Made by a program: the position numbers and the translations under genes. The notes beneath the pieces were generated by a model that was not told the origin of the DNA, did not search any database, and was given only the letters and a program-made list of their open reading frames with translations. From Methylomonas rhizoryzae (lineage in GTDB: Bacteria; Pseudomonadota; Gammaproteobacteria; Methylococcales; Methylomonadaceae), in the NCBI RefSeq assembly GCF_008632455.1, contig NZ_CP043929.1, positions 3,968,001-4,032,000 of the forward strand: a DNA stretch of 64,000 nt, written 5' to 3'. This document shows, piece after piece, positions 44,149-53,529 of this stretch. Every line of letters begins with the position of its first letter. The first letter of the stretch is position 1.

Positions 44149-47100
44149 TCAGTCATCCAGCTGATATTCCAGCTCCGGCAGCACCACTTCCCAGCGCTGG
44201 CAGCGCAAACTTTCCGAACCGTCGCTCTTGACCTGCCTCGCCAAAATGCCGGCGACGCGGACGGCGGCGATAGTGCCGTGCGGCGGCGTAAAGGCCTGAG
44301 CCATGCGGGCAACCGCGGTACCGTTCGCATCGGCCAGCTCCCAACCGGACTGGCCGTCGCCGCGCGGACGCAGGACCAGCGGAGTGCCGTAGTCCAGCGC
44401 GGCGATAGCGCGGTGGACGGGATGAGCGGCGGCGAAGTAACCGGGCCAGGATAATATGACGTGCTCCGGAGTAGCCTGCCACAGGCGCCGTTTTACGTCG
44501 GCCACCTCGCTCGCCGCTTCGATAGACCTGCTCAGGCACAGCGGCGCGCAATCTTCGACAAAGGCGTGGCGGCCGCCGGTGCGCCGGCACAGCGTTAAGG
44601 TCTGGCGGGCACGGGTCATCGCCACGTAAAATAACCGGCGCTCGTCGTCGCCGGTTTGCTGCCAGCCGTCCGCATCCAAAATCAGCACGTGGTCGAATTC
44701 CAAACCCTTGGCTCTATGGGCCGTCATCAGCAATAACGGCGCGTTCGGGCCGTCGGCAAAGCGGGCTTGACGGCCGCTGCCGAATTCGTACACGGCTTCG
44801 ATCAGATCGGCTACCACCCGCCGAGAGGCCAACGGCCAACCGCTGCCGGCCGCACTGTCGCTAGGCAGGGTTTCGCTATCGGCGATGAACTGCGCCAGCA
44901 TGGCCCGGTAGGGATGTTGCAGCGGTTCGTGGACCGCTTGCCGGTAGCGGCGGCGAAACCAGCGCGACAGTACACCGCAACGCAGCCACAGACGCGGCCG
45001 GCCGTGGCGTTGCCGATTCAGCAAGTCCAACAGCAGCGCGCCTTCGCGGGTCGTGTACAAGGCCGGCAAGTTTTCTTCGCTGAGCAAGCGCGCCGGAATG
45101 TTTTGCCGGCGGCACAACGCGGCCAATGGCTCCAACGCCGCCCAATGCCGGGCAATCACGGCACAGCGCCCCCAGTAACGCACGCCCTCGCCGTACTGCA
45201 CAGCCTGCAATCGCTGTAACTCGGCCAGTGCTACCGCCAGCTCGGCGCCGGCTTGCGTCGGCGTTAGCAAAATCTGCACCCGCCCGCGGGCAAGCGGATC
45301 CAGCACCTCAAACGCACCGCCGTCCGCCTGGTCAGCGCGGGCATGGTCGATGCGGATTTTGCCATCGTGTTTCATCCGCTGCCGCGCCTTGGCGATCACT
45401 CGGTTGGCACACGCGATGATGTGCAGGGTAGAGCGGTAATTTTCCAACAGATAATGGGTCGTGGCCTGGTAGTCCTCGGCAAAGCGGCGGATAAAACCGG
45501 CATCAGCCAGATTGAAGGCATAGATGTTTTGATCGTCGTCGCCGACCGCCATCAACGCCAGCTTGTCGTCGGCCGTTTGCACCCCACGCCCGGCCAGTGC
45601 GCTGATCAATTGGTAATGGTCGGCGTTGATGTCCTGATATTCGTCGATCAATACGTGACTCAAGCCGGCCAACAACCGATCGCGACGAAGCGAAGCACCG
45701 TTGGCTTCATCGACGTCGGCCCCGCGCAGCAGCTCGGCGGCGCGCTGGAACAACAACTGGAAATCGACGCTCTCGCCGCGCTCGGCGGCTACCGCGCAGC
45801 TGGTACCGGTCAGGCGCAGCGCCAAGGTATGCAGGGTTTGCACGGTGACTCCAGCCCCATCGGCGCCGGCCAAGGCACGCAAGCGGCCGCGAATTTCCGC
45901 CGCAGCGGCCCGGTTATAGGTCAACACCATGATCGCATCGGCCGGCACACCCGCCTCGTGCAGCAACCAGGCGACACGATGGACGATGACCTTGGTCTTG
46001 CCGGAACCGGGACCGGCCAACACCAACAGATTGGCGTTTGCCGGCGCGGCAACCACGGCTTGCTGCTCGGGATTCTTCAAGTCGACCAGAATGCGGCGGT
46101 GCGCGGCTTCGCTGCCGGCCATCGTCAATATGTCCTCGCGGCCGGCGAAATAGCGCCGCACGAATTCGTCACGCTGCAGCGCGAAGTAATCGACGATAAA
46201 CGCCATCGCCGCTTGAAGTTTACCCAACGCCAGTTTGGCGTATTCGCTCATCACGTGAATCTGGATGATTTTGTCGCGGTAGTGCAGCGCCAGCTCGGCG
46301 TAATCGGCATTTTTGAACTGGCGGCGACGGGCGTCCGGATTCAGCCGGATATGCATGGCGGAGCGAAACACCGCCTTACCGCGCGCCAAATGCAACACGT
46401 CGTTGGCATCCAGGTACAACAGCGCGGCGGCTAGCGCCAATTGCCAATCGGCCACATCCAGGTCTTGCAAGGTCGCATCGTGTTGCAACGCCGCCTCCAA
46501 GGCTTCCTGCCGGCACACAATCAGCAAATTGTTGCCCTGGCGCAGATTATCGAAACAAGCCACCAGGGCCTCAGCCACCCGGCGGCGCTTGGCGCAAATG
46601 ACCTCGATCTGCCGCCAGTCGCGCTGCAATTTGACGTAGCGGTAATCCGGACCGCCGGGGCGCAAACTGAAAAACGCCCGGCGGGCGCCACCGAAGGCTT
46701 TGTCGCCGAACGGCTCGGCGAAGGCTTTCAGCAAACGGGTCAGCCGGTCCGGTTGCAAGTCCACCCCGGCATCGCGCCGCAAGCTATCGCATAAACGCCG
46801 CACATGCAGCAACTGCCATTGCTCCGAATCGGCGTCCGGCGCCGCTTCGCGCAAGCTATCGATCAGCGCCCGCTCCAGCTTGGCCAAATCGGTCAGCCGT
46901 TGCCGCGTGTCGGGCTCGCGATAGAATTGCACGCCGATTTCCTGGTCGTTGGACAGCAATTGAAAGCCGGCCAGTTCATGCAACAACTTCTGCACCTCGT
47001 GCACGGGCCGGCCGGTGGCCAGCATCAAATCGTCGGTGCTGATGCCGGCGTCGTCGCCTGCGCTCAGCAGTTCGGTCAGAATAGCCAGATAGGGGCCGGG

Positions 47101-49359
47101 ATCGGCATGCGCTTTCAACTTTTTCGCCAATAGGGCTTTGGCTTCGTCCAGACTGGCGACCCGAAAACTGCCCGGAAACACCCGCACGTGATTTTCCTCG
47201 CGCTTGAGCAAACGCGCCTCTTCCAGCCAGGCCACGGCGATGCGCACCTTGGTATCGGCGTCGGCGGCGTCCGGATCGATGCCGTGTTTGTCGGGGATTT
47301 CCAGCAGGATCTCACCGCTGCTGACCACCAGCTTGCCTTCGGCGCGCTCTTTGTGGTCCAGACTGCGCAAGGCCTTCAGGATGGCGTAAATGTCTTTTTG
47401 GCTGAGCCGCGAGTTGCGCAGCAAGCGAAATTGCACCTCCATGTCGGCCTCGTCGAACAGCAGCACGCAACGAGCCGGGTCCTGGTCGCGGCCGGCACGG
47501 CCCGCTTCCTGCAAATAGTTTTCCAGCGAGCCCGGCGTATCCAGGTGAATGACCAGACGCACGTCGGCCTTGTCCACCCCCATGCCGAAGGCGTTAGTGG
47601 CCGCGATGACCCGCAATTCGCCGGCAATGAACGCCTCCTGCACCCGGCGCTTGTGCTCCGGCAACATGCCGCCGTGGAAATAGCCGCAATTCAAACCGGC
47701 CTGGGTCAGAAATTCGGCGGTGTCTTCGACGGTTTTTTGCCGGGCGCAAAATACGATGGCACCGCCGGGTTCGCGCAACGCCTCTTCCAATAAACTCAAG
47801 GCCGCCTGCTGTTTACCGTTTTGCGGCACGGCGTGCACTTCGTAGCTCAAATTCTCCCGGCTGACCCCGCCGACCAAACAAGTCAATTCCAAACCTAAGC
47901 GCTGGCGGAAATGGCCGACGATGTCGGCAACCACGTCCGGTTTGGCGGTAGCGGTGAAACAGAACACCGGCGACGGCTTGTCTTTTTGTCTGGCTTTGAC
48001 GAAGCGCGACACGTACAAATAATCCGGGCGAAAGTCGTGACCCCATTTGGACAGGCAATGCGCCTCGTCGAATACCCAGCAGGCAATGTCGCGGTAGGCC
48101 AGCGCGTTGGCAAAGGCACTGCTGCGAAACTGCTCGGGCGCAACGAAGATCAACCCCAAGTCGCCCAGACGCAGCTTGTCCAGCACGGCGCGCCGCTCCA
48201 GCGGATTGAGCAGACTGTTCAGATAGCCGGCGCAGGTAATTCCGCGAGCGTCCAGATTGTCGACCTGATCCTTCATCAAAGATTGCAGCGGCGAAATCAC
48301 CACGGTCAGCCGGCCGCTACGATAGTACCTCGCCAAGGCCGGCAGCTGGTAACACAGGGACTTGCCGCCGCCGGTCGGCAGAATCGCCAAACTCGGCCTG
48401 TCGGCCAAAGCGTGTTCGACGATGGTTTGCTGCAAAGAGCCGCCGTCCGCGGTCGCCGGCGTTGGTCTAAACCTGCTGATGCCGGCGAAATAGCGCGGCA
48501 GCAACTGTTTCAGATCGTGCTGCTCGGCGCACCAAGCGCATTTCGGATCGCCGCAGGGTATGTCGCGCAGCTGGTTAATCAAGGCTTTACTTTGCGGAAA
48601 CCGGATGCCGACCCATGGCGGCAACACCGAATTGCCGCCGGCCAGCCGCAACCAAGCCAGCACGTAGGCTAACGGTTTGCGCATATCGGCATCGGCCAGG
48701 CCTTGCTCGGCGATTGCCCGTTGCGCCGAAGCGCACACCTTGCCGGCCGTCGCCGCCAGCCAAGCCGCTTGAGCCTCGGTCAAACTCGGCCGCTCGGCAT
48801 GCCGCAGGCCGGCAAAAAAACCGGCCGGGCCGCGGCCGTTTTCCGGCGCCAGCAAAAAATGCAGACACAACATTTCCTCGGGCTGTTCGGCTACCCGTTG
48901 CAGCAAGGCCTCGCGCTGGTCCAGAAACAGCTCAAAAGCCAGCTCCGCGTCGCGCACCGGATCGTTGCGGGTGGTCGTGCACAGTTTGTAATCCTTGACC
49001 AGCCGGTGGTAGGGGTTTTGCGGAAAGGCCACCGGCGACAATTCCAGCGTATCCACCAGCGGCAAACCGTGTAGAGCCAGATTCGGATGCAGTAGCGACA
49101 GGGCCGGCTGGTCGAAAGCAATCACGTTATGACCCAACACAAACGCCGCACCTTCGGCGATGTGATCCAGACGCTGGGCGAAATCCCTGGCATTGCCGGA
49201 GATCCGCAGCCGTTCGCCGGTATCCGGGCGGAAGGCGCCGACCTCGCGCAATTGCAGATTGTTCTGCCGCGCGGTTTCGATGTCCAGGCACAAGCAACGG
49301 GGTTTGAATATGGGAGCGGCAAACGCCGTGGATTCCGGATGTAACGGCCGATTAATCAT
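44149..49359 (-). CDS. Fusion protein: DEDD exonuclease, RecQ helicase and UvrD-like helicase
   Basis: 1736 residues, one uninterrupted frame. Residues about 20-150: DEDD 3'-5' exonuclease-like domain (Asp26/Glu28 in LDIET, Asp83 in NVIAFDQ, Asp137 in RDAEL). A Cys cluster (269, 274, 277) follows. About 305-720: RecQ superfamily 2 helicase (Walker A LPTGGGKS, DEAH at 431-434, QEAGRAGRD motif VI). About 1095-1640: superfamily 1 UvrD-type helicase (Walker A LAGPGSGKT near 1114-1122, DEYQD, TAHRAKGLEFD). The linker includes a winged-helix-like part. It likely acts in repair or recombination. No adjacent partner is evident; it has its own promoter or is read alone. Confidence 0.9.
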   Translation of the reverse strand: MINRPLHPESTAFAAPIFKPRCLCLDIETARQNNLQLREVGAFRPDTGERLRISGNARDFAQRLDHIAEGAAFVLGHNVIAFDQPALSLLHPNLALHGLPLVDTLELSPVAFPQNPYHRLVKDYKLCTTTRNDPVRDAELAFELFLDQREALLQRVAEQPEEMLCLHFLLAPENGRGPAGFFAGLRHAERPSLTEAQAAWLAATAGKVCASAQRAIAEQGLADADMRKPLAYVLAWLRLAGGNSVLPPWVGIRFPQSKALINQLRDIPCGDPKCAWCAEQHDLKQLLPRYFAGISRFRPTPATADGGSLQQTIVEHALADRPSLAILPTGGGKSLCYQLPALARYYRSGRLTVVISPLQSLMKDQVDNLDARGITCAGYLNSLLNPLERRAVLDKLRLGDLGLIFVAPEQFRSSAFANALAYRDIACWVFDEAHCLSKWGHDFRPDYLYVSRFVKARQKDKPSPVFCFTATAKPDVVADIVGHFRQRLGLELTCLVGGVSRENLSYEVHAVPQNGKQQAALSLLEEALREPGGAIVFCARQKTVEDTAEFLTQAGLNCGYFHGGMLPEHKRRVQEAFIAGELRVIAATNAFGMGVDKADVRLVIHLDTPGSLENYLQEAGRAGRDQDPARCVLLFDEADMEVQFRLLRNSRLSQKDIYAILKALRSLDHKERAEGKLVVSSGEILLEIPDKHGIDPDAADADTKVRIAVAWLEEARLLKREENHVRVFPGSFRVASLDEAKALLAKKLKAHADPGPYLAILTELLSAGDDAGISTDDLMLATGRPVHEVQKLLHELAGFQLLSNDQEIGVQFYREPDTRQRLTDLAKLERALIDSLREAAPDADSEQWQLLHVRRLCDSLRRDAGVDLQPDRLTRLLKAFAEPFGDKAFGGARRAFFSLRPGGPDYRYVKLQRDWRQIEVICAKRRRVAEALVACFDNLRQGNNLLIVCRQEALEAALQHDATLQDLDVADWQLALAAALLYLDANDVLHLARGKAVFRSAMHIRLNPDARRRQFKNADYAELALHYRDKIIQIHVMSEYAKLALGKLQAAMAFIVDYFALQRDEFVRRYFAGREDILTMAGSEAAHRRILVDLKNPEQQAVVAAPANANLLVLAGPGSGKTKVIVHRVAWLLHEAGVPADAIMVLTYNRAAAAEIRGRLRALAGADGAGVTVQTLHTLALRLTGTSCAVAAERGESVDFQLLFQRAAELLRGADVDEANGASLRRDRLLAGLSHVLIDEYQDINADHYQLISALAGRGVQTADDKLALMAVGDDDQNIYAFNLADAGFIRRFAEDYQATTHYLLENYRSTLHIIACANRVIAKARQRMKHDGKIRIDHARADQADGGAFEVLDPLARGRVQILLTPTQAGAELAVALAELQRLQAVQYGEGVRYWGRCAVIARHWAALEPLAALCRRQNIPARLLSEENLPALYTTREGALLLDLLNRQRHGRPRLWLRCGVLSRWFRRRYRQAVHEPLQHPYRAMLAQFIADSETLPSDSAAGSGWPLASRRVVADLIEAVYEFGSGRQARFADGPNAPLLLMTAHRAKGLEFDHVLILDADGWQQTGDDERRLFYVAMTRARQTLTLCRRTGGRHAFVEDCAPLCLSRSIEAASEVADVKRRLWQATPEHVILSWPGYFAAAHPVHRAIAALDYGTPLVLRPRGDGQSGWELADANGTAVARMAQAFTPPHGTIAAVRVAGILARQVKSDGSESLRCQRWEVVLPELEYQLDD

Positions 49360-49526
49360 GTGCTGATTTTAGAGTAATCGGCGCCGCATGAGCCAACGGC
49401 CCTCATCCAACCGGAGACATTTTTTCAGCGGGCCTTGCCACGCCAGTGATTGCGGAAGCGATGCCCCGGCCGAGACGCAAGTGGCGTTACCTGCGACTTC
49501 CTTTCATTCGCCGGGGCGGCGATATC

Positions 49527-49580
49527 GCGGTTTCATGATCGTGAAACCGCCGGTTTGCCGGCTATCCGGCGGATTTTTTT
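49527..49580 (+). promoter_or_regulatory. Putative attenuator: two mutually exclusive hairpins before a secreted-protein gene
   Basis: Hairpin 1: GCGGTTTCA (49527-49535) with TGAAACCGC (49542-49550), loop TGATCG. Hairpin 2: CCGCCGG (49547-49553) with CCGGCGG (49566-49572), followed by A and seven T, a terminator. The two share bases 49547-49550 and cannot form together. A further stem, GCCCCGGC near 49463 with GCCGGGGC near 49513, lies upstream. No known riboswitch was recognised. Confidence 0.5.
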
Positions 49581-49640
49581 GCTTGTCGCGGCCTTGGAAA
49601 AGCGGTTACAAATGACGGCTTTAAACTATAGGAGGAACGC

Positions 49641-49985
49641 ATGAAAACCAAACTGCGCATTTTAACCGTCGCATTCGGCGGATTGATTGCCGAAGCGCAA
49701 GCCGGAAGTCTGCACAACGGCACCTGGACCCCTTCCGGCTGCGGCGAACGCCCGCCGGCGCCGACCGTCAACGGCCAAAGCGTGGAAGACTTTAACGCCA
49801 GCGTCGCGGCGATCAACGACTGGCAACAGCGTTCCAAGCCTTATTTCGAATGCCTGATCAAAGAAGCCAACGCCGACAACAACGCTATCGCCGATTCGGC
49901 CAACAAAGCTCAAGACGACTTTCGCGCCAGAGTGCAGGCTATCGCTGCCGAAGTCGACGCCGCTAAACAAAAATTGGAAAAGTAA
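49641..49985 (+). CDS. Small secreted protein of unknown function
   Basis: 114 residues with a strong ribosome site (TAGGAGGA) and a signal peptide (about 1-21, cleavage after AQA). The mature part has GSLHNGTWTPSGCGERP with a Cys, a second Cys in FECLIKEANA, and then a helical, coiled-coil-like end (ADSANKAQDDFRARVQAIAA). It is probably periplasmic, with one possible disulfide. No family was recognised. The gene lies behind the putative attenuator. Confidence 0.75.
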   Translation: MKTKLRILTVAFGGLIAEAQAGSLHNGTWTPSGCGERPPAPTVNGQSVEDFNASVAAINDWQQRSKPYFECLIKEANADNNAIADSANKAQDDFRARVQAIAAEVDAAKQKLEK

Positions 49986-50096
49986 AGCGCGGCCGCTTGC
50001 GGATAACCCAATGCGTTCGGGCTGGACTCGCTTTACAACTAACGGAACCCGCAAGCCGCGGCCTGCGGGGGTTCTGTAGACGCCAAGCGAACAACC

Positions 50097-50402
50097 TCAA
50101 TCGCAATCGGCCGGCTTGCCGGTTTGCCGGCAAGCGTTTCCATCCGCCCCGCTATCGGCAGGGCCGGACGAGCGACCGGTACCCACCGCGGTGTTGCCTA
50201 TGCGTATCGAGGTACTGCCGTCGTCGTGGTAGATCGAGCTGCCTATCGCCGTCCCGGTCGAACCGTCCGAACCGTACACGGTATTGCCCATCCGGATGTA
50301 ACTCGTACCATCGTCGGAATACAGCGTGCCGCTCGAAGTCCGGTTGCCGTCCGCAGCCGCGACCGTCGACACAATGATCAGGAATAACATTAAGCGTTTC
50401 AT
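50097..50402 (-). CDS. Small secreted repeat protein
   Basis: 101 residues with a signal peptide (MKRLMLFLIIVSTVAA) and a GGAGGAG ribosome site. The mature part has repeated short units of the type YSDDGTSYIRMGNT / YGSDGSTGTAIGSS / YHDDGSTSIRIGNT, 15-16 residues apart, which resemble beta-strand repeats. It ends in a short Cys-containing tail (NACRQTGKPADCD). Function unknown; probably an extracytoplasmic beta-structured protein. Confidence 0.7.
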   Translation of the reverse strand: MKRLMLFLIIVSTVAAADGNRTSSGTLYSDDGTSYIRMGNTVYGSDGSTGTAIGSSIYHDDGSTSIRIGNTAVGTGRSSGPADSGADGNACRQTGKPADCD

Positions 50403-50789
50403 ACTCTCCTCCTGCCGCTGGTTCGGCTTTGTAAATCCCGCTATTACCGGCGTTAGAAGCAGGTTTGCCGCAAAAGTTTACCGGCAAATCGGCCCGTACC
50501 GTTCTTAGGCGAATAGCATGGTACCCCGGGGAAGGCGCGGCGTATAGCGGCGGAACGTCGCTCCGGCTTGACTTTCGCCTGCACGAACAACATGATTGCA
50601 ACAGGACCTGGCGGCGGTGCCGCCGTGCAAACCTGCCGGGGCGGCTTCGCAACCACCGGGAGCATGGGCGAAGGGAAGACGAGGAATCGTTCCCGCACCG
50701 CTTAAGCAAAGCTAAAGAATGGTTTGCCAAGCTAACCGAGAGACACTAGCCGTTGTTCAGTTTCCAGGCGCCCGCCAGGGGGGTGAAGC
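50403..50789. other. Intergenic region between divergent secreted-protein genes, no gene seen
   Basis: About 390 bases. Overlapping open frames exist on both strands, but none shows a ribosome site, signal peptide or recognisable product. It should contain the promoters of the flanking divergent genes. Confidence 0.5.
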
Positions 50790-51161
50790 ATGAAATATCG
50801 ATTATCATTAGCCGTAACCGTTTTAGCGGCATGCATGGTACACAGCTCGGCGGCGTGGCCGCACGGCCGCGGCGGAGGCTGGGCCGGCCACCATCACCAT
50901 GGCGGACGTTTCGGGTTTTACGTGGGCTCGCCGTTTTTCTCCGATCCCTTCTATAGCTGGAGATTCGGCTACCCCTATTCGTATTATCCGCCGACTATTA
51001 TTACCGTACCGTCACAACCGCCTGTATATATCGAGCAAACGCCGACCCGGCAGTACCCGGCGGGCTATTGGTATTACTGCGATAACCCGCAAGGCTATTA
51101 TCCTTACGTAAAACATTGCCCGTCCGGCTGGCAACCGGTGGAACCCACCCCGCCGCAATGA
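50790..51161 (+). CDS. Secreted Gly/His/Tyr/Pro-rich protein of unknown function
   Basis: 123 residues with a GGGGGGTG ribosome site and a signal peptide (cleavage likely after SSA). The mature part has a Gly/His cluster (HGRGGGWAGHHHHGGRFGF) that could bind metal, aromatic repeats (YPYSYYPP), and a C-terminal block YWYYCDNPQGYYPYVKHC with two Cys followed by WQPVEP. The block CDNPQGYYPYV..C.W is found at the end of many small proteobacterial envelope proteins of unknown function. Likely periplasmic or surface-associated. Confidence 0.8.
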   Translation: MKYRLSLAVTVLAACMVHSSAAWPHGRGGGWAGHHHHGGRFGFYVGSPFFSDPFYSWRFGYPYSYYPPTIITVPSQPPVYIEQTPTRQYPAGYWYYCDNPQGYYPYVKHCPSGWQPVEPTPPQ

Positions 51162-51238
51162 AACCGCATATAAGCCGGCGTTGTTTGGCCGCAGGCTAAA
51201 CGGAACGATGGAATACCTCATTTTTAGGGAGAACTGCT

Positions 51239-51763
51239 ATGTTGCGCTATTCAATGATTCCAGTAATAACCACCGCCTTACTACTCGGCGGCTGCGCTAG
51301 TTTGCCGGACGGCCCCAGCGTAATGGCGCTAGCCGGCCACGGTAAAAGCTATGAACAATTTCGCAGCGACGACTATGTCTGCCAGCAATATGCCCTGATG
51401 CAAGTGGGCGGCGTAACCCCCAATCAAGCCGCAACGCAAAGCGGACTGAGCTCGGCCGCAGCCGGTACCGTAGTCGGCGCGGCGGCCGGCGCAGCCTTGG
51501 GCGGCGGCACGGGCGCGGCGATAGGCGCCGGAACGGGATTGGTAACCGGCAGCGCGGTAGGCACCGGCATGGCAAGCAGTTCAATGTCCGCCACCCAACA
51601 ACGCTACGACATGACGTACATCCAATGTATGTACGCCAAAGGCCACCGGGTGCCGGTAAACGGGCAGTTTTCGGCGCCGCAAACGCCCAAACCGATTTCC
51701 GCACCTGCAGCCAACCTTCCGCCGCCGCCCGCCGGCACGCCGCCCGAACCGCCGTCGCAGTAA
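51239..51763 (+). CDS. Lipoprotein with glycine-zipper segment
   Basis: 174 residues. Lipobox LLLGGC at about 15-20 marks a lipoprotein. A Gly/Ala-rich segment (AAGTVVGAAAGAALGGGTGA onward, about 72-112) is a glycine-zipper that can insert in or lie on membranes, as in YMGG/OmpA-like lipoproteins. The C-terminus is Pro-rich. An AGGGAGAA site precedes the ATG. It probably acts in the envelope and may work with the neighbouring secreted protein. Confidence 0.85.
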   Translation: MLRYSMIPVITTALLLGGCASLPDGPSVMALAGHGKSYEQFRSDDYVCQQYALMQVGGVTPNQAATQSGLSSAAAGTVVGAAAGAALGGGTGAAIGAGTGLVTGSAVGTGMASSSMSATQQRYDMTYIQCMYAKGHRVPVNGQFSAPQTPKPISAPAANLPPPPAGTPPEPPSQ

Positions 51764-51802
51764 CGCCGCCCGCACCCTTAGTCAATTTTCAGCATCCTCA
51801 CT

Positions 51803-52045
51803 GTGAACGGCCTGCAGCAACGCTCGATCCGTATAGAGCGGCCGACCTTGGCCCTTAAGTTAATCGAACAAGCCTGGCGCCTAAAACTCGGATTGGAACA
51901 AAAATTCGCACAAAACAACGCCGCTTCGGATATCGGCCAAAGCGGCGTGTCGCGCTTGCCGCAACGCAAGATCGATCAACTCAGCCACCTGCACACCAAA
52001 GCCCACATCCGCTACCTACGTCGCCTGCAAGGCATTTGGTATTAA
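51803..52045 (+). CDS. Small basic hypothetical protein
   Basis: 80 residues with a GTG start and no clear ribosome site. The composition (RPTLALKLIEQAWRLKLGLE, then LPQRKIDQLSHLHTKAHIRY) is helical and basic with no signal peptide. The codon use is like its neighbours, but the opposite strand is also open for part of the region. No family recognised; the call rests on frame and composition only. Confidence 0.4.
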   Translation: MNGLQQRSIRIERPTLALKLIEQAWRLKLGLEQKFAQNNAASDIGQSGVSRLPQRKIDQLSHLHTKAHIRYLRRLQGIWY

Positions 52046-52306
52046 CGCGGCCCGGCATTGGAATTTCCGATAGGCTAAGGATTTGGTCAAAAATAATGCC
52101 CCTAATTGATAACAGTGTGATAGAGCGAATAAATTCGCCCCCTACCTTATAAAACAAGCTATCAACGAAATCCCGGCTTTGCGGTGATGTGAAATTGTCG
52201 GCACGGTGGTATCGTGTGCAGCGCCGATTGAATTGGAGTAGCCGCACGCCTCCCACAAAGCCTTGTTGCGGCAAAACTACCCAACCCTGCTAAGTTTCGA
52301 TTCGCC

Positions 52307-52783
52307 ATGCTGCCTAAAAACCTAGAAGAACTCAACGAAATCCGTAGCGAATGCTACACGATGGTCACCACGCGGGCCTCCGTCTCGGCCGGTTCGTCCT
52401 TGCTTCCCACCCCCGGCATCGACATCGCGGCGGACGTCGCGATATTGATGGAGCTCATTCCGGCGATTAACCGGAAATTCGGGCTAAGCAGCGAACAAAT
52501 AAAGGGTTACGATCCTGTGACCAAACAAATCGTTTTTCAAGTCGTTAAAGGCGCCGGACTGGCCATGATAGGCGCGGAAGTCACAAAAACCGTCGCCATG
52601 CAAACCCTCACCAAAGTAGCCGGGCGCACAGCCGGAAAGCAAGTGCTGAAATTCGTACCCATCATCGGTTGGGCGGCCAACGCTGCGGTCGGATTCGGAG
52701 CCATGAAATTTGTAGGCAATTCGCACGTGGACGACTGCTACACCGTCTGCAAAAGACTCATTTCGGTCAAAAGCCTACCGTAA
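52307..52783 (+). CDS. Hypothetical protein with hydrophobic helices (DUF697-like appearance)
   Basis: 158 residues. The segment TTRASVSAGSSLLPTPGIDIAADVAILMELIPAI in the first half and the Gly/Ala-rich VLKFVPIIGWAANAAVGFGA near 120-140 resemble the hydrophobic domain of DUF697/YcjF-type proteins and of some GTPase-linked membrane proteins. No P-loop is present. It ends with a pair of Cys (DDCYTVCKRL). It may be membrane-associated; function unknown. Confidence 0.65.
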   Translation: MLPKNLEELNEIRSECYTMVTTRASVSAGSSLLPTPGIDIAADVAILMELIPAINRKFGLSSEQIKGYDPVTKQIVFQVVKGAGLAMIGAEVTKTVAMQTLTKVAGRTAGKQVLKFVPIIGWAANAAVGFGAMKFVGNSHVDDCYTVCKRLISVKSLP

Positions 52784-52894
52784 CATGCCTGCCACTCTCC
52801 GAAAACCGGGGACAAGATTGAGCTCAAGCGATTTCCGCCCGTTCTCTCCCGCCCCACGCAACCTAGCTCAATCGATGCAACCACCCTCCGGCCT

Positions 52895-53446
52895 ATGAGA
52901 ACCTGGCGGATGCTATACGACATCGCCGGCAACGACCGCACCGATTTCACTCCGTTTTTATATGTCGCCGGCGCCATGTTGCTGCTTGCGCTACTGTTTC
53001 AACTACGCGCGCACCGCCGCCGGCAGAGCTCCGGCAGCGCCAAAGTCATCGCCGTATTTGCCACGCTGATAGGCGGCTTGGGTTACGGCATCAATACCTG
53101 GGATCAACAACGCCTGATCGGCAGGCTTTCCGGCGGCGACTATCTCATCGCCGAGGGCCTTATCGCGAACCACCAACAATGGGAGCAAGAACTAGCGCGC
53201 GGCAAAGACGGCCGGCGCCGCTATGACCGTTGGGAAATCGTTTACGTCGCCGGCATCGCTTTTATCTGGTCCCCCGGCGCGCAAGAACCGGCGTTTACCA
53301 ACGCACAGCAGCCGCCTATCGACATTCGCGACGGTCTACCGGTGCGTATATCCTACGTGGAAGACGTGGCAGGCGAAGCCCATCAGCGCCGTATCCTGCG
53401 CTGGGAAATAGCCGAACCTTTCGGTGGCCAGGCCGCCGCGCCATGA
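52895..53446 (+). CDS. Membrane-anchored hypothetical protein
   Basis: 183 residues with two hydrophobic segments (about 21-37 and 48-65), then a soluble domain with WEIVYVAGIAFIW, PPIDIRDGLPVRISYVED and RILRWEIAEPF, which looks like a beta-rich fold. The start is the ATG at 52895; no strong ribosome site is seen. No family recognised with certainty. Confidence 0.6.
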   Translation: MRTWRMLYDIAGNDRTDFTPFLYVAGAMLLLALLFQLRAHRRRQSSGSAKVIAVFATLIGGLGYGINTWDQQRLIGRLSGGDYLIAEGLIANHQQWEQELARGKDGRRRYDRWEIVYVAGIAFIWSPGAQEPAFTNAQQPPIDIRDGLPVRISYVEDVAGEAHQRRILRWEIAEPFGGQAAAP

Positions 53447-53529
53447 GGCACAACGGCCCGCTTTGCAAGCCTGTGGTCAAATCAGGCGCATACCGTTAGA
53501 ATCCGGCAAAAAATCACTTGCCCGGCATC

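Noticed and set aside
45343..46434. 363-residue open frame antisense to the RecQ/UvrD fusion
   Set aside because: Shadow frame inside a clear conserved gene; no recognisable product or ribosome site.
50465..50749. Open frame in the gap between the two secreted-protein genes
   Set aside because: No ribosome site or signal peptide, both strands are open, and composition is Arg-rich as in chance frames of GC-rich DNA.
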